64,000 nucleotides of DNA from Georgenia sp. SYP-B2076 (lineage in GTDB: Bacteria; Actinomycetota; Actinomycetes; Actinomycetales; Actinomycetaceae). Position 1 is the first letter of the stretch; every line of letters starts with the position of its first letter. Under the pieces are notes generated by a model. The model worked only from the letters and a program-made list of their open reading frames with translations. It ran no database searches and was not told the origin of the DNA. A program made the translations under genes and the position numbers. Location: contig NZ_RXOZ01000032.1 in assembly GCF_003991205.1 (NCBI RefSeq), positions 223,819 through 287,818 on the forward strand, written 5' to 3'. Shown here in pieces: positions 14,359 to 21,712 of the stretch.

Positions 14359-15159
14359 GTGACCACCACCGTCGTCAGCGGCGCACGCCACCGGGCAGCG
14401 CGTCGCCCCTCCACCCCGCTGTCCTCCCTCGGCCAGAGCCTCACCGGCCCGGCCGCCCGGCGCGGCCTCGCCGCCGCCGCCTCCTCCGGCCTCGTCCTGA
14501 CCATGGCCGCCACGTCGGCCGGCGCCAGCACCGGCTCCACGACGGCGATGCCGAAGGTTGACATCTCCTCCGTCACCGCCGAGGCGCTGACCGCCATGGT
14601 GACCACGCCGTCGGTCACCGTGCCCGCGAGCGTCGTCTGGAGCGTCGAGCCCCTCGCCGCCCGCGCCACCCCGGCGCCCGAGCGCGCCATCCTGGCAGAG
14701 CGGGCCACCCCGGTCGCGTCCCGCACCGGCGAGCGCGCCGACCTCGCCACGGTCACCGCGGAAGCCACCGGCTCCGCCGCCGCCGAGACGGCCACCGACC
14801 AGGTGGCCGCCCCCGCGCCGCTCGGCTCGGCCAGCGCCCTCATCAGCTTCGCCCGCCAGTTCGTGGGCACCCCGTACGTCTACGGCGGTTCCACCCCGGG
14901 CGGCTTCGACTGCTCCGGGTTCACCAAGTTCGTCTTCGCCGAGCTCGGCATCAACCTCCCGCGCAGCTCGGGCGCGCAGGCGGCGGCCGGCACCGCCGTC
15001 TCGGCCGCCGAGGCCCGGCCCGGCGACCTCGTCTGGTGGCCCGGCCACGTCGGCATCTACACCGGGGGCGGCAACCACATCGCGGCCCGCCAGCCCGGCA
15101 CCGCGCTGGCCGAGGGCCCGATCACCCACACCAGCCCGACGTTCATCCGCATCGGCTGA
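14359..15159 (+). CDS. Secreted NlpC/P60 peptidoglycan endopeptidase
   Basis: A 266-residue exported cell-wall hydrolase starting at GTG 14359 behind AGGAGAGG. Residues 1-55 form a signal sequence with a basic region then LAAAASSGLVLTMAATSAGA. A low-complexity Ala/Thr/Glu linker runs to about residue 155. The C-terminal third is the NlpC/P60 domain: FARQFVGTPYVYGGSTPGGF, then DCSGFTKFVF with the catalytic Cys, and WWPGHVGIYTGGGNHIAA with the catalytic His. Such enzymes cut D-Glu-diaminopimelate or similar links in stem peptides during division. It lacks the long coiled coil of RipA-type proteins and any SH3 or LysM domain. It is monocistronic, followed by strong terminators. Confidence 0.92.
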   Translation: MTTTVVSGARHRAARRPSTPLSSLGQSLTGPAARRGLAAAASSGLVLTMAATSAGASTGSTTAMPKVDISSVTAEALTAMVTTPSVTVPASVVWSVEPLAARATPAPERAILAERATPVASRTGERADLATVTAEATGSAAAETATDQVAAPAPLGSASALISFARQFVGTPYVYGGSTPGGFDCSGFTKFVFAELGINLPRSSGAQAAAGTAVSAAEARPGDLVWWPGHVGIYTGGGNHIAARQPGTALAEGPITHTSPTFIRIG

Positions 15160-15173
15160 GCACCGCCCGCTGC

Positions 15174-15211
15174 CGAGAGAGGCCCGTCCCTTGAGTGGCG
15201 GGCCTCTCTCG
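15174..15211. terminator. Strong hairpin terminator after NlpC/P60
   Basis: CGAGAGAGGCCCG (15174-15186) and CGGGCCTCTCTCG (15199-15211) are perfect 13-base complements around a 12-base loop, starting 15 bases after the stop codon. The downstream side is CGTCTCC with no long T-run. Confidence 0.8.
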
Positions 15212-15224
15212 TCTCCGCACAGTG

Positions 15225-15292
15225 GCCCGCCCCTGCGGGCGGCGGCCTCTCTCGCCTCCGCATAGCGGCCCGTCCCTCAAGGGGGCGGGCCG
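15225..15292. terminator. Two further hairpins in the same terminator cluster
   Basis: GCCCGC (15225-15230) / GCGGGC (15235-15240) forms a tight tetraloop hairpin. CGGCCCG (15266-15272) / CGGGCCG (15286-15292) forms a second stem. The word GGCCCGTCCC or a close variant recurs four times across 15180-15320, so these look like duplicated terminators. They also serve the convergent marR gene ending at 15359. Confidence 0.6.
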
Positions 15293-15358
15293 TGCTCGTC
15301 TTGGCCTAGCGGCCCGTCCCGGCGCGCGGCGCGCGGCCCGCACCCGCAGGGCCCGCCG

Positions 15359-15871
15359 TCACCGCGGCGTGAGGGGCGCCGCGCCCCCCTCCTCGTCCAG
15401 CAGCGCCGCCATGCCCGCGAGGAACGCGACCACCGCCTCCCGCGCCTCCGGCGGCACGGAGCGGGCGACGTCGGCCATCCGCTCGTGCATGTGCGCGAGT
15501 CGTTCACGGATCTGGTCGTGGGCGTGCGCGGTGGCCGTCAGGACGAGCGAGCGGCGGTCGCGCGGGTGCGGGGAGCGCGCCAGGTGCCCGGACGCGGTGA
15601 GCCGGTCGAGGAGCTTGGTCGTCGACGCGGTCGAGATCCGCAGGTGCGCGCTCAGCTGCCGGGGGGTGACGGCCTCGCCGCGCCCCTCGCCGGCGATGAC
15701 GAACTGCAGCGCCTGAAGGTCCGTGACGTTCATGTCCATGCCCTCGCTCATGCGGCGGCGCATCTCCTGGTCGGCCCGCCGGAACCGCCGCACGGCGTGC
15801 AGGACGGCGACGACGGACGCGTCGCCGTCGTACCAGTAGTGCGCCTCCGGCGCCGGGGTGTCCCTGTCCAC
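15359..15871 (-). CDS. MarR-family transcriptional regulator next to the carotenoid operon
   Basis: A 170-residue winged-helix regulator. The MarR core is visible: an N-terminal dimer helix with FRRADQEMRRRMSEGMDMNV, recognition helices LSAHLRISTASTTKLLDRLTASG, and the wing SPHPRDRRSLVLTATA, where the D-x-R motif is intact. The start is GTG 15871 with AGAAGG upstream. It is divergent from idi-crt with 103 bp between, and that gap carries a palindrome. This arrangement, also seen with crtR in corynebacteria, suggests it represses the carotenoid genes, perhaps relieved by an isoprenoid ligand. Autoregulation is likely because the palindrome overlaps both promoters. Confidence 0.88.
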   Translation of the reverse strand: MDRDTPAPEAHYWYDGDASVVAVLHAVRRFRRADQEMRRRMSEGMDMNVTDLQALQFVIAGEGRGEAVTPRQLSAHLRISTASTTKLLDRLTASGHLARSPHPRDRRSLVLTATAHAHDQIRERLAHMHERMADVARSVPPEAREAVVAFLAGMAALLDEEGGAAPLTPR

Positions 15872-15896
15872 ACGACTATGTTACCTTCTCTTATTA

Positions 15897-15909
15897 CTAG
15901 CCCGGCTAG
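15897..15909. promoter_or_regulatory. Palindromic operator between marR and the crt operon
   Basis: CTAGCCCGGCTAG is a perfect 6-base inverted repeat around a single central C. It lies in an AT-rich patch (TTATTACTAG...CTAGCAAATAG) inside the only gap between the divergent genes. Its size and symmetry fit a MarR-family site. The AT-rich flanks probably hold the -10 elements of both promoters. Confidence 0.6.
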
Positions 15910-15974
15910 CAAATAGCCGCCCGCCGTCCGGACAGCGGCGGCCACGCTCACACCCACCTACCAGGAGCAGCGAG

Positions 15975-16553
15975 ATGCACACGTCCCGCCGTCGCCCCCC
16001 CGACCACGTGGTGCTGGTCGACGAGCGGGGCACACCGGTCGGGGCCGCGCCACGCTCTGCCGTGCACGGCCCGGACGCCCCGCTCCACCTCGCCTTCTCG
16101 TGCTACCTCTTCCGCGGGGACGGGAAGGTGCTGCTCGCCCGCCGCGCCCTGGCCAGGCCGACCTGGCCCGGGGTGTGGACGAACGCCCTGGGCGGGCACC
16201 CACGCGCCGGGGAGCCCGTCCCCGCGGCGATCGCCCGCCGGGCCCGTCGCGAGCTCGGGGTGGGCGTGACGGACCTCGTCTGCGCGCTGCCCCACTTCCG
16301 CTACCGCGCGACAGACCCGTCGGGGCGTGTCGAGAATGTGCTCTGCCCGGTCTACCTGGCGTGGACCACGGCCGAACCGCACCCGCACCCCCGGGAGGTC
16401 ATGGAGATGCGCTGGGTCGAACCGGAGGAGCTCGGCCGCGCGGTGGCCGCGGCGCCCTGGGCGCTGAGCCCGTGGCTGGTCACGCAGGTCGGCGAGCTCG
16501 CCGAGGTCGACCCCGCGGGCCTCGCGGCGGGCGTCACGGAGCTGGCCGGATGA
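15975..16553 (+). CDS. idi: Isopentenyl-diphosphate delta-isomerase, type I
   Basis: A 192-residue Nudix-fold isomerase that interconverts IPP and DMAPP, supplying starter units for carotenoid synthesis. ATG 15975 follows CCAGGAG. Signature pieces are HLAFSCYLFRGDGKVLLARRAL, WPGVWTNALGGHPRAGE (the TNxCCSHP-type site, with Ala and Gly in place of the usual Cys pair), ARRARRELGV, the ENVLCPVYLAW strand and EVMEMRWVEPEEL with catalytic Glu. The catalytic Cys of Escherichia coli Idi lies in the TNxCCSHP block, which reads TNALGGHP here, so mechanism or activity deserves attention. The stop overlaps the crtE start (ATGA). It is the first gene of the crt operon. Confidence 0.9.
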   Translation: MHTSRRRPPDHVVLVDERGTPVGAAPRSAVHGPDAPLHLAFSCYLFRGDGKVLLARRALARPTWPGVWTNALGGHPRAGEPVPAAIARRARRELGVGVTDLVCALPHFRYRATDPSGRVENVLCPVYLAWTTAEPHPHPREVMEMRWVEPEELGRAVAAAPWALSPWLVTQVGELAEVDPAGLAAGVTELAG

Positions 16554-17581
16554 GCACCGTCGACGCGCGGCTCAGGCAGCTCTTCGACGAGGGCGCGGCG
16601 CACGCGGAGGCCATCGACGGCGACTACCACCAGCTCTGGCTCGCCCTCGGCCGCGCCGGAGAGGGCGGCAAGCGACTCCGGCCCGCCCTGGTCACCGCCA
16701 CCTACGGCGCGCTGGGCGGCCGCGACCTCCCCCTCGCCGCTCGCGTCGGCGCCGCGATCGAGCTGCTGCACACCGCGTTCGTCATCCACGACGACATCAT
16801 CGACGGCGACGAGACCCGTCGCGGCCGGCCCAACGTCACCGGCACGTTCACCGAGCGCGCCCGCTCCTCGGGCGCCCCCCTGGACCGCGCGGCCACCTTC
16901 GGGCTCACCGCCGGCATCCTCGCCGGCGACCTCGCGCTCGTCGCCGCGATCCGCGCGACGGCGCTGGCCGGAGCGCCGCCGCGGACCACCGAGCGCCTCC
17001 TCGAGCTGGTCGACCGGGCCGTGCACGTCACCGCCGCCGGCGAGCTGGCCGACGTCCGCCTCAGCCTCGACCTCGCGCCCGTCTCGCTGGGCGAGATCCT
17101 CACCATGGAGGAGCACAAGACCGCGGTGTACTCCTTCGAGCTGCCCCTTCAGGCCGGCGCCGTGCTGGCCGGCGCGGACGCCCCGCTCGTGCGCGGCCTG
17201 GGCGACTTCGGGCGCCTGGTGGGCATCGGGTTCCAGCTGCTCGACGACCTCCAGGGGGTCTTCGGCGACGAGGCGGTCACCGGCAAGAGCGCCCTGTCGG
17301 ACCTGCGCGAGGGCAAGGTGACCCCGCTCGTCGCGCATGCGCGCAGCACGGCCGCCTGGCCCGAGATCGCGCCGTTCGTCGGCGACCGCGGGCTCACGCC
17401 GTCGGGCGCGGCGGTGGCGCGGGACCTGCTCACCCGCTGCGGGTCACGCCGGTTCATCGAGGACCTGGCGGGCAGCTACGTGACGGCGGCGCTCGGCGTG
17501 GCCGAACGACTCGAGCTGCCCGCCGACCTCCTGGACTGGGTGACCTCGATGACCGACGACCTTGCCCGGAGGGCCGCATGA
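16550..17581 (+). CDS. crtE: Geranylgeranyl diphosphate synthase
   Basis: A 343-residue trans-prenyltransferase. The first aspartate-rich motif is HDDIIDGDETRRG (Asp81-Asp85) and the substrate-binding GGKRLRPALV precedes it near residue 40. The second region is FQLLDDLQGVFGD (Asp232-Asp233). It chains IPP onto DMAPP to give C20 (possibly longer) diphosphate. The ATG overlaps the idi stop and its own stop overlaps crtB, indicating coupled translation. Chain length is inferred from the operon; the residues before the first Asp motif (TAFVIH) lack bulky aromatics right at -4/-5, compatible with a C20 or longer product. Confidence 0.93.
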   Translation: MSTVDARLRQLFDEGAAHAEAIDGDYHQLWLALGRAGEGGKRLRPALVTATYGALGGRDLPLAARVGAAIELLHTAFVIHDDIIDGDETRRGRPNVTGTFTERARSSGAPLDRAATFGLTAGILAGDLALVAAIRATALAGAPPRTTERLLELVDRAVHVTAAGELADVRLSLDLAPVSLGEILTMEEHKTAVYSFELPLQAGAVLAGADAPLVRGLGDFGRLVGIGFQLLDDLQGVFGDEAVTGKSALSDLREGKVTPLVAHARSTAAWPEIAPFVGDRGLTPSGAAVARDLLTRCGSRRFIEDLAGSYVTAALGVAERLELPADLLDWVTSMTDDLARRAA

Positions 17582-18459
17582 GCGTCGACGACCGCCTCGC
17601 CAAGCCACGATCCGGTGACCTCTACGACGACGTCGCCCGCGCGAGCGCCGCCGTCGTCATCCGCGGCTACTCCACGTCCTTCACCTGGGCCTGCCGGCTC
17701 CTGCGCGAGCCCGTGCGCACCCGGGTGCGCACCATCTACGCCCTGGTCCGGCTGGCCGACGAGATCGTCGACGGCCCCGCCGGCGTGGCCGACCCCCGCC
17801 GCGCCGGGCGCCTGCTCACCGCCCTCGAGGAGGAGACGTACGCGGCGCTGGACGGCGGGTACAGCACCAACCTCCTCGTGCACGCCTTCGCCGGCACCGC
17901 CCGGGAGTGCGGGATCGGCCGCGACCTCGTCGCCCCCTTCTTCGCCTCCATGGCCACCGACCTCACCACGGCCACGCACACCGCGGGCAGCCTGAGCACC
18001 TACGTCTTCGGCTCCGCGGAGGTCGTCGGGCTGATGTGCCTGCGCGCCTTCCTCGCCGACGAGCCGGCCCCGGCGGCGTACGACGCGCTCGCGCCCGCGG
18101 CCCGGCGCCTCGGCGCGGCGTTCCAGAAGGTCAACTTCCTGCGCGACCTCGCCGCGGACCACGACGAGCTGGGGCGGACGTACTTCCCCGGGATCGACGT
18201 CGAGGAGCTCCGCGACGCGGAGCGGGACGCGCTCCTGGACGACGTCGACGCCGACCTCGCGGCCGCGGCCGCGGGGATCCCCCGGCTGCCGGCGAGCAGC
18301 CGGGCGGCCGTGCGCGCCGCGCACGACCTCTTCGCCGCGCTCTCGCGCCGCCTGCGCCGCACCCCGGCCGCGCAGATCCGGCGCACGCGCGTGCGCGTGC
18401 CGGGACCGGTGAAGGCCGGGATCGTCGCCGCGGCCGTGCTGACCGGGGGCCGGGCATGA
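17578..18459 (+). CDS. crtB: Phytoene synthase
   Basis: A 293-residue squalene/phytoene synthase that joins two GGPP molecules head to head to form 15-cis-phytoene. The first Asp motif is LADEIVDGPAG near residue 60. The second is FLRDLAADHDELGRTYFPG near residue 190. The substrate region STSFTWACRLLREPVRTRVR near the N-terminus is typical. The ATG overlaps the crtE stop by four bases and the TGA overlaps the crtI ATG. Length is normal. Confidence 0.94.
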   Translation: MSVDDRLAKPRSGDLYDDVARASAAVVIRGYSTSFTWACRLLREPVRTRVRTIYALVRLADEIVDGPAGVADPRRAGRLLTALEEETYAALDGGYSTNLLVHAFAGTARECGIGRDLVAPFFASMATDLTTATHTAGSLSTYVFGSAEVVGLMCLRAFLADEPAPAAYDALAPAARRLGAAFQKVNFLRDLAADHDELGRTYFPGIDVEELRDAERDALLDDVDADLAAAAAGIPRLPASSRAAVRAAHDLFAALSRRLRRTPAAQIRRTRVRVPGPVKAGIVAAAVLTGGRA

Positions 18460-20069
18460 CGACGTCGGCGGCCGTGGCGCGTCCCCGCCGGCCCGGGACC
18501 GGCGGCGGGGGCCGGCGCGCCGTCGTCATCGGCGGCGGGATCGCGGGCCTCGCGTCGGCCGCGCTGCTGGCGCGCGACGGGTACGACGTCGACGTCCTCG
18601 AGCGGCGCGGCGAGCTGGGCGGCCGGGCCGGGCTGTGGGAGAGCGGCGGGTTCCGCTTCGACACCGGGCCCTCCTGGTACCTCATGCCCGAGGTCTTCGA
18701 CCACTTCTTCCGGCTGCTGGGCACCTCCGCCGCCCAGCAGCTCGACCTCGGCGTCCTCGACCCCGGTTACCGGGTGTTCTTCGAGGGCCACGACGCCCCG
18801 GTGGACATCCGCCCGGACCTGGCCGCCAACATGGCGACCTTCGAGGAGATCGAGCCCGGCGCGGGGGCGCGCCTCGAGAGCTACCTCGCCTCCGCGCGCG
18901 ACACGTACGCCGTCGCCAAGCGCCGGTTCCTCTACACGAGCTTCCAGTCCCTCTGGGCCCTCGCGCGCCCGGAGGTCCTGGTCCGCGGCGGGCGGCTGCT
19001 CTCCCTGCTCACCCGGTCCCTGGAGTCCTTCGTCGCCCGGCGCTTCCACGACCGCCGGCTCACGCAGATCCTCGGGTACCCCGCCGTGTTCCTCGGCTCC
19101 TCCCCCGACCGCGCGCCGAGCATGTACCACCTCATGAGCCACCTCGACCTCGCTGACGGCGTGCTCTATCCGCAGGGTGGGATCGCGGCGGTCGTGGGCG
19201 CCGTCGCGGGCCTCGCCCGCCGCGAGGGCGCCCGCCTGCACACCGGGGCCGCCGCCACCGCCATCACGACGGCACGCTCGGGCCGGCGCGCCCGGGTCAC
19301 CGGGGTGCGCTACCGCGACGCCGCGGGGGCGGAGCGGACGCTGGACGCGGACGTCGTCGTCGGCGCGGCCGACCTCCACCACGTCGAGACGACCCTGCTG
19401 CCCCCCGACCTCCAGACATACCCGCAGGCGTGGTGGGACCGGCGCCAGTCCGGGCCGGGCGCCGTCCTGGTCTACCTCGGCGTCCGGGGCGCCGTGCCGC
19501 AGCTCGCGCACCACTCCCTGTTCTTCACCGCCGACTGGCGGCAGAACTTCGCGGACATCTTCGGCCCCCGGGCGCGCGTCCCGGACCCGGCGTCGATCTA
19601 CGTGTGCGCCCCGTCCCGGAGCGACGTGGCCGTGGCGCCGGCCGGGTCGGAGAACCTCTTCATCCTCGTCCCGGTGCCTCCCGACGCCACGCTGGGCCGC
19701 GGCGGCCGGGACGGCGCCGGCGACCCCGCGGTGGAGCGGGTTGCCGACGCCGCCATCGACCAGCTCGCCGCGTGGGCGGGCGTCCCAGACCTGCGCGAAC
19801 GGATCGTCCTGCGGCGCACCGTCGGGCCCGCCGACTTCGCCGACGAGTTCCACGCGTGGTCCGCCGGGGCGCTGGGGCCGGCGCACACCTGGCGGCAGAG
19901 CGCGTTCCTGCGCGGGCGCAACGCCTCGCGCAAGGTCGACGGGCTCTACTACGCGGGCAGCAGCACCATCCCGGGGATCGGGCTGCCCATGTGCCTGATC
20001 AGCGCGGAGATCCTGCTCAAGCGGCTGCGCTCGGACCGCTCGACGGCGCCCCTGGCGGAGCCGCTGTGA
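18456..20069 (+). CDS. crtI: Phytoene desaturase (lycopene-forming)
   Basis: A 537-residue FAD-dependent CrtI-type desaturase that introduces four double bases' worth of desaturation (four double bonds) to turn phytoene into lycopene. The N-terminal dinucleotide fold is AVVIGGGIAGLASAALLARD at about residues 22-41, followed by ERRGELGGRAGLWE and FDTGPSWYLMPEVFDHFF. Mid-protein LYPQGGIAAVVGAVAGLA is family-typical. The C-terminus YYAGSSTIPGIGLPMCLIS is the CrtI signature and closes the FAD site. It starts at ATG 18456 inside the crtB stop. Its stop overlaps the GTG of crtYe. Confidence 0.95.
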   Translation: MTTSAAVARPRRPGTGGGGRRAVVIGGGIAGLASAALLARDGYDVDVLERRGELGGRAGLWESGGFRFDTGPSWYLMPEVFDHFFRLLGTSAAQQLDLGVLDPGYRVFFEGHDAPVDIRPDLAANMATFEEIEPGAGARLESYLASARDTYAVAKRRFLYTSFQSLWALARPEVLVRGGRLLSLLTRSLESFVARRFHDRRLTQILGYPAVFLGSSPDRAPSMYHLMSHLDLADGVLYPQGGIAAVVGAVAGLARREGARLHTGAAATAITTARSGRRARVTGVRYRDAAGAERTLDADVVVGAADLHHVETTLLPPDLQTYPQAWWDRRQSGPGAVLVYLGVRGAVPQLAHHSLFFTADWRQNFADIFGPRARVPDPASIYVCAPSRSDVAVAPAGSENLFILVPVPPDATLGRGGRDGAGDPAVERVADAAIDQLAAWAGVPDLRERIVLRRTVGPADFADEFHAWSAGALGPAHTWRQSAFLRGRNASRKVDGLYYAGSSTIPGIGLPMCLISAEILLKRLRSDRSTAPLAEPL

Positions 20070-20401
20070 CCGGGTGGGAGTACCTCGGCGTGCTGCTCCT
20101 CGCCCTCGCGTGCCTGGCGGCGATGGACCGGCGGTTGCGGCTGTTCCTGTGGGACCGGCCCCGCCGCGCGGCGCTCGTGCTGGCGGTGGGCGTGGTGTTC
20201 TTCCTCGTCTGGGACCTCAGCGCGATCGGCCTCGGCATCTACGGCCGCGGCGGCAGCGCGGCGATGACAGGGATCGAGCTCGCCCCCCACCTGCCGCTCG
20301 AGGAGGTCTTCTTCGTGACGTTCCTGTGCTACCTGACGATGGTGGCGCACCCGCTGGTGCGCCGGTTCGTGGTGCGGCCCGCGGACCAGGAGGCGGCATG
20401 A
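20066..20401 (+). CDS. crtYe: Lycopene cyclase domain protein, subunit 1 (C50 epsilon/gamma-cyclase type)
   Basis: A 111-residue membrane protein with three hydrophobic segments, starting at GTG 20066 (GTGA overlap with crtI). It carries FLVWDLSAIGLGIYGRGG and LPLEEVFFVTFLCYLTM. The latter contains the PxE(E) motif of the heterodimeric lycopene cyclases found in C50 carotenoid producers. It works only with the next gene product. In the C50 pathway these subunits cyclise the prenylated flavuxanthin-type intermediate at both ends. Ring type (epsilon, gamma or beta) cannot be decided here. Confidence 0.88.
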   Translation: MTGWEYLGVLLLALACLAAMDRRLRLFLWDRPRRAALVLAVGVVFFLVWDLSAIGLGIYGRGGSAAMTGIELAPHLPLEEVFFVTFLCYLTMVAHPLVRRFVVRPADQEAA

Positions 20402-20823
20402 GCTACCTGGTGCTCAGCCTGGCCTTCCTGGTGGGGGCCGGCGCCGTGGCCCTGGCCGGGGGCCGCGTGGCCCGGCCGGGGCGGCGCTGGTGGGTCGCGA
20501 GCGCCGTCGTCGCCGCGGGCCTGCTGGTGCTGACCGTGGTGTTCGACAGCCTCATGGTCGCGGCGGACCTGTTCCGGTACGAGGCCGCCGCGCTCACCGG
20601 CCTGCGGGTGGGGCTGGCGCCGGTCGAGGACCTCGCGTGGCCCCTCGCCGCCGCGGCGGCCCTGCCCGCGCTGTGGGAGCTGCTGGGGGCGCGCGAGAAA
20701 CGCCGGGCCGCGCGGGCCGGGGCGCGGCACCCCGGACGGCCGTACGCCGGCGAGCCGCACCCCGGCGAGCCGCACCCCGCCGCACGGCTCGCCGACCGCG
20801 AGGGGGCCCGGGATGAGCACTGA
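20398..20823 (+). CDS. crtYf: Lycopene cyclase domain protein, subunit 2
   Basis: A 141-residue partner of CrtYe with three membrane helices. Family marks are TVVFDSLMVAADLFRYEAAAL and VGLAPVEDLAWPLAAA, the second carrying the PxED motif that pairs with the motif of subunit 1. ATG 20398 overlaps the crtYe stop. The C-terminal 40 residues form a charged tail with a short duplicated block (GEPHPGEPHP, from a 15-bp DNA repeat) beyond the usual end of the family. Its stop lies inside the start region of crtEb. Confidence 0.88.
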   Translation: MSYLVLSLAFLVGAGAVALAGGRVARPGRRWWVASAVVAAGLLVLTVVFDSLMVAADLFRYEAAALTGLRVGLAPVEDLAWPLAAAAALPALWELLGAREKRRAARAGARHPGRPYAGEPHPGEPHPAARLADREGARDEH

Positions 20824-21709
20824 CGTCACCCGCGCGGGTGGCGTGCGGGCGGCGCTGCGTCAGCTGCTCGGCGCCTCCCGGCCGGTCAGCTGGATCAACA
20901 CCGCCTACCCGTTCGCCGCGGCCTACCTGCTCACCGCGGGGCGGGTCGACCTGCCCTTCGTGCTGGGGACGGTGTACTTCCTCGTCCCCTACAACCTGGC
21001 GATGTACGGCATCAACGACGTCTTCGACTACGAGTCCGACCTGCGCAACCCGCGCAAGGGCGGCATCGAGGGCGTCGTGCTGGGGCGGCGCTGGCACCGC
21101 CTGACGCTGGGGGCGGCGGCGGCCGCGAACGTGCCGTTCCTCGTCGCCCTCGTGGCGCTGGGGGGCGCCGCCTCCACGGCCGTGCTCGCCGTCAGCGTCT
21201 TCGCGGTGATTGCGTACTCCGCGCCGGGCCTGCGGTTCAAGGAACGGCCGGTGCTGGACTCCGTCACCTCCGCCACGCACTTCGTCAGCCCGGCCGTCTT
21301 CGGGCTGGCCCTCGCGGGCGGCGGCCTCAGCGCGCCGGTGCTGGCCACCCTCGTCGCGTTCTTCCTCTGGGGCATGGCGTCCCAGGCCTTCGGGGCCGTG
21401 CAGGACATCCTCAGCGACCGCGCCGCGGGCATCGCCTCCGTCGCCACGTGGCTCGGGGCGCGGACCACGGTGCGCCTGGCCATGGCGGGCTACGGTCTCG
21501 CCGCGGCGGTGATGCTCGGGGCGGGCTGGCCCGGGGCCCTCGCCGGGCTCGTGCCGCTGGCCTACGTGCTCAGCGTCGCGCCTTTCCGCCGGCTCACCGA
21601 CGCGCGGAGCGAGGAGGCCAACCGCGGGTGGCGGCGGTTCCTGTGGCTGAACCTCGTCAGCGGCTTCCTGATCACCCAGCTGCTGATCTGGATCGCGCTG
21701 CGCGGCTGA
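20813..21709 (+). CDS. crtEb: Lycopene elongase/hydratase, UbiA-type prenyltransferase
   Basis: A 298-residue membrane prenyltransferase. The first Asp motif is YNLAMYGINDVFDYESDLRNPRK split around NDxxDxxxD (about residues 65-75). The second aspartate region is QDILSDRAAGIASVATWLGA. About eight hydrophobic helices are present. It adds a C5 (DMAPP) unit to each end of lycopene to make C45/C50 compounds, so the operon should yield a C50 carotenoid. The ATG overlaps the end of crtYf by eleven bases. It is the last gene; only three bases separate its stop from that of the convergent PP2C gene. Confidence 0.9.
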   Translation: MSTDVTRAGGVRAALRQLLGASRPVSWINTAYPFAAAYLLTAGRVDLPFVLGTVYFLVPYNLAMYGINDVFDYESDLRNPRKGGIEGVVLGRRWHRLTLGAAAAANVPFLVALVALGGAASTAVLAVSVFAVIAYSAPGLRFKERPVLDSVTSATHFVSPAVFGLALAGGGLSAPVLATLVAFFLWGMASQAFGAVQDILSDRAAGIASVATWLGARTTVRLAMAGYGLAAAVMLGAGWPGALAGLVPLAYVLSVAPFRRLTDARSEEANRGWRRFLWLNLVSGFLITQLLIWIALRG

Positions 21710-21712
21710 GGG

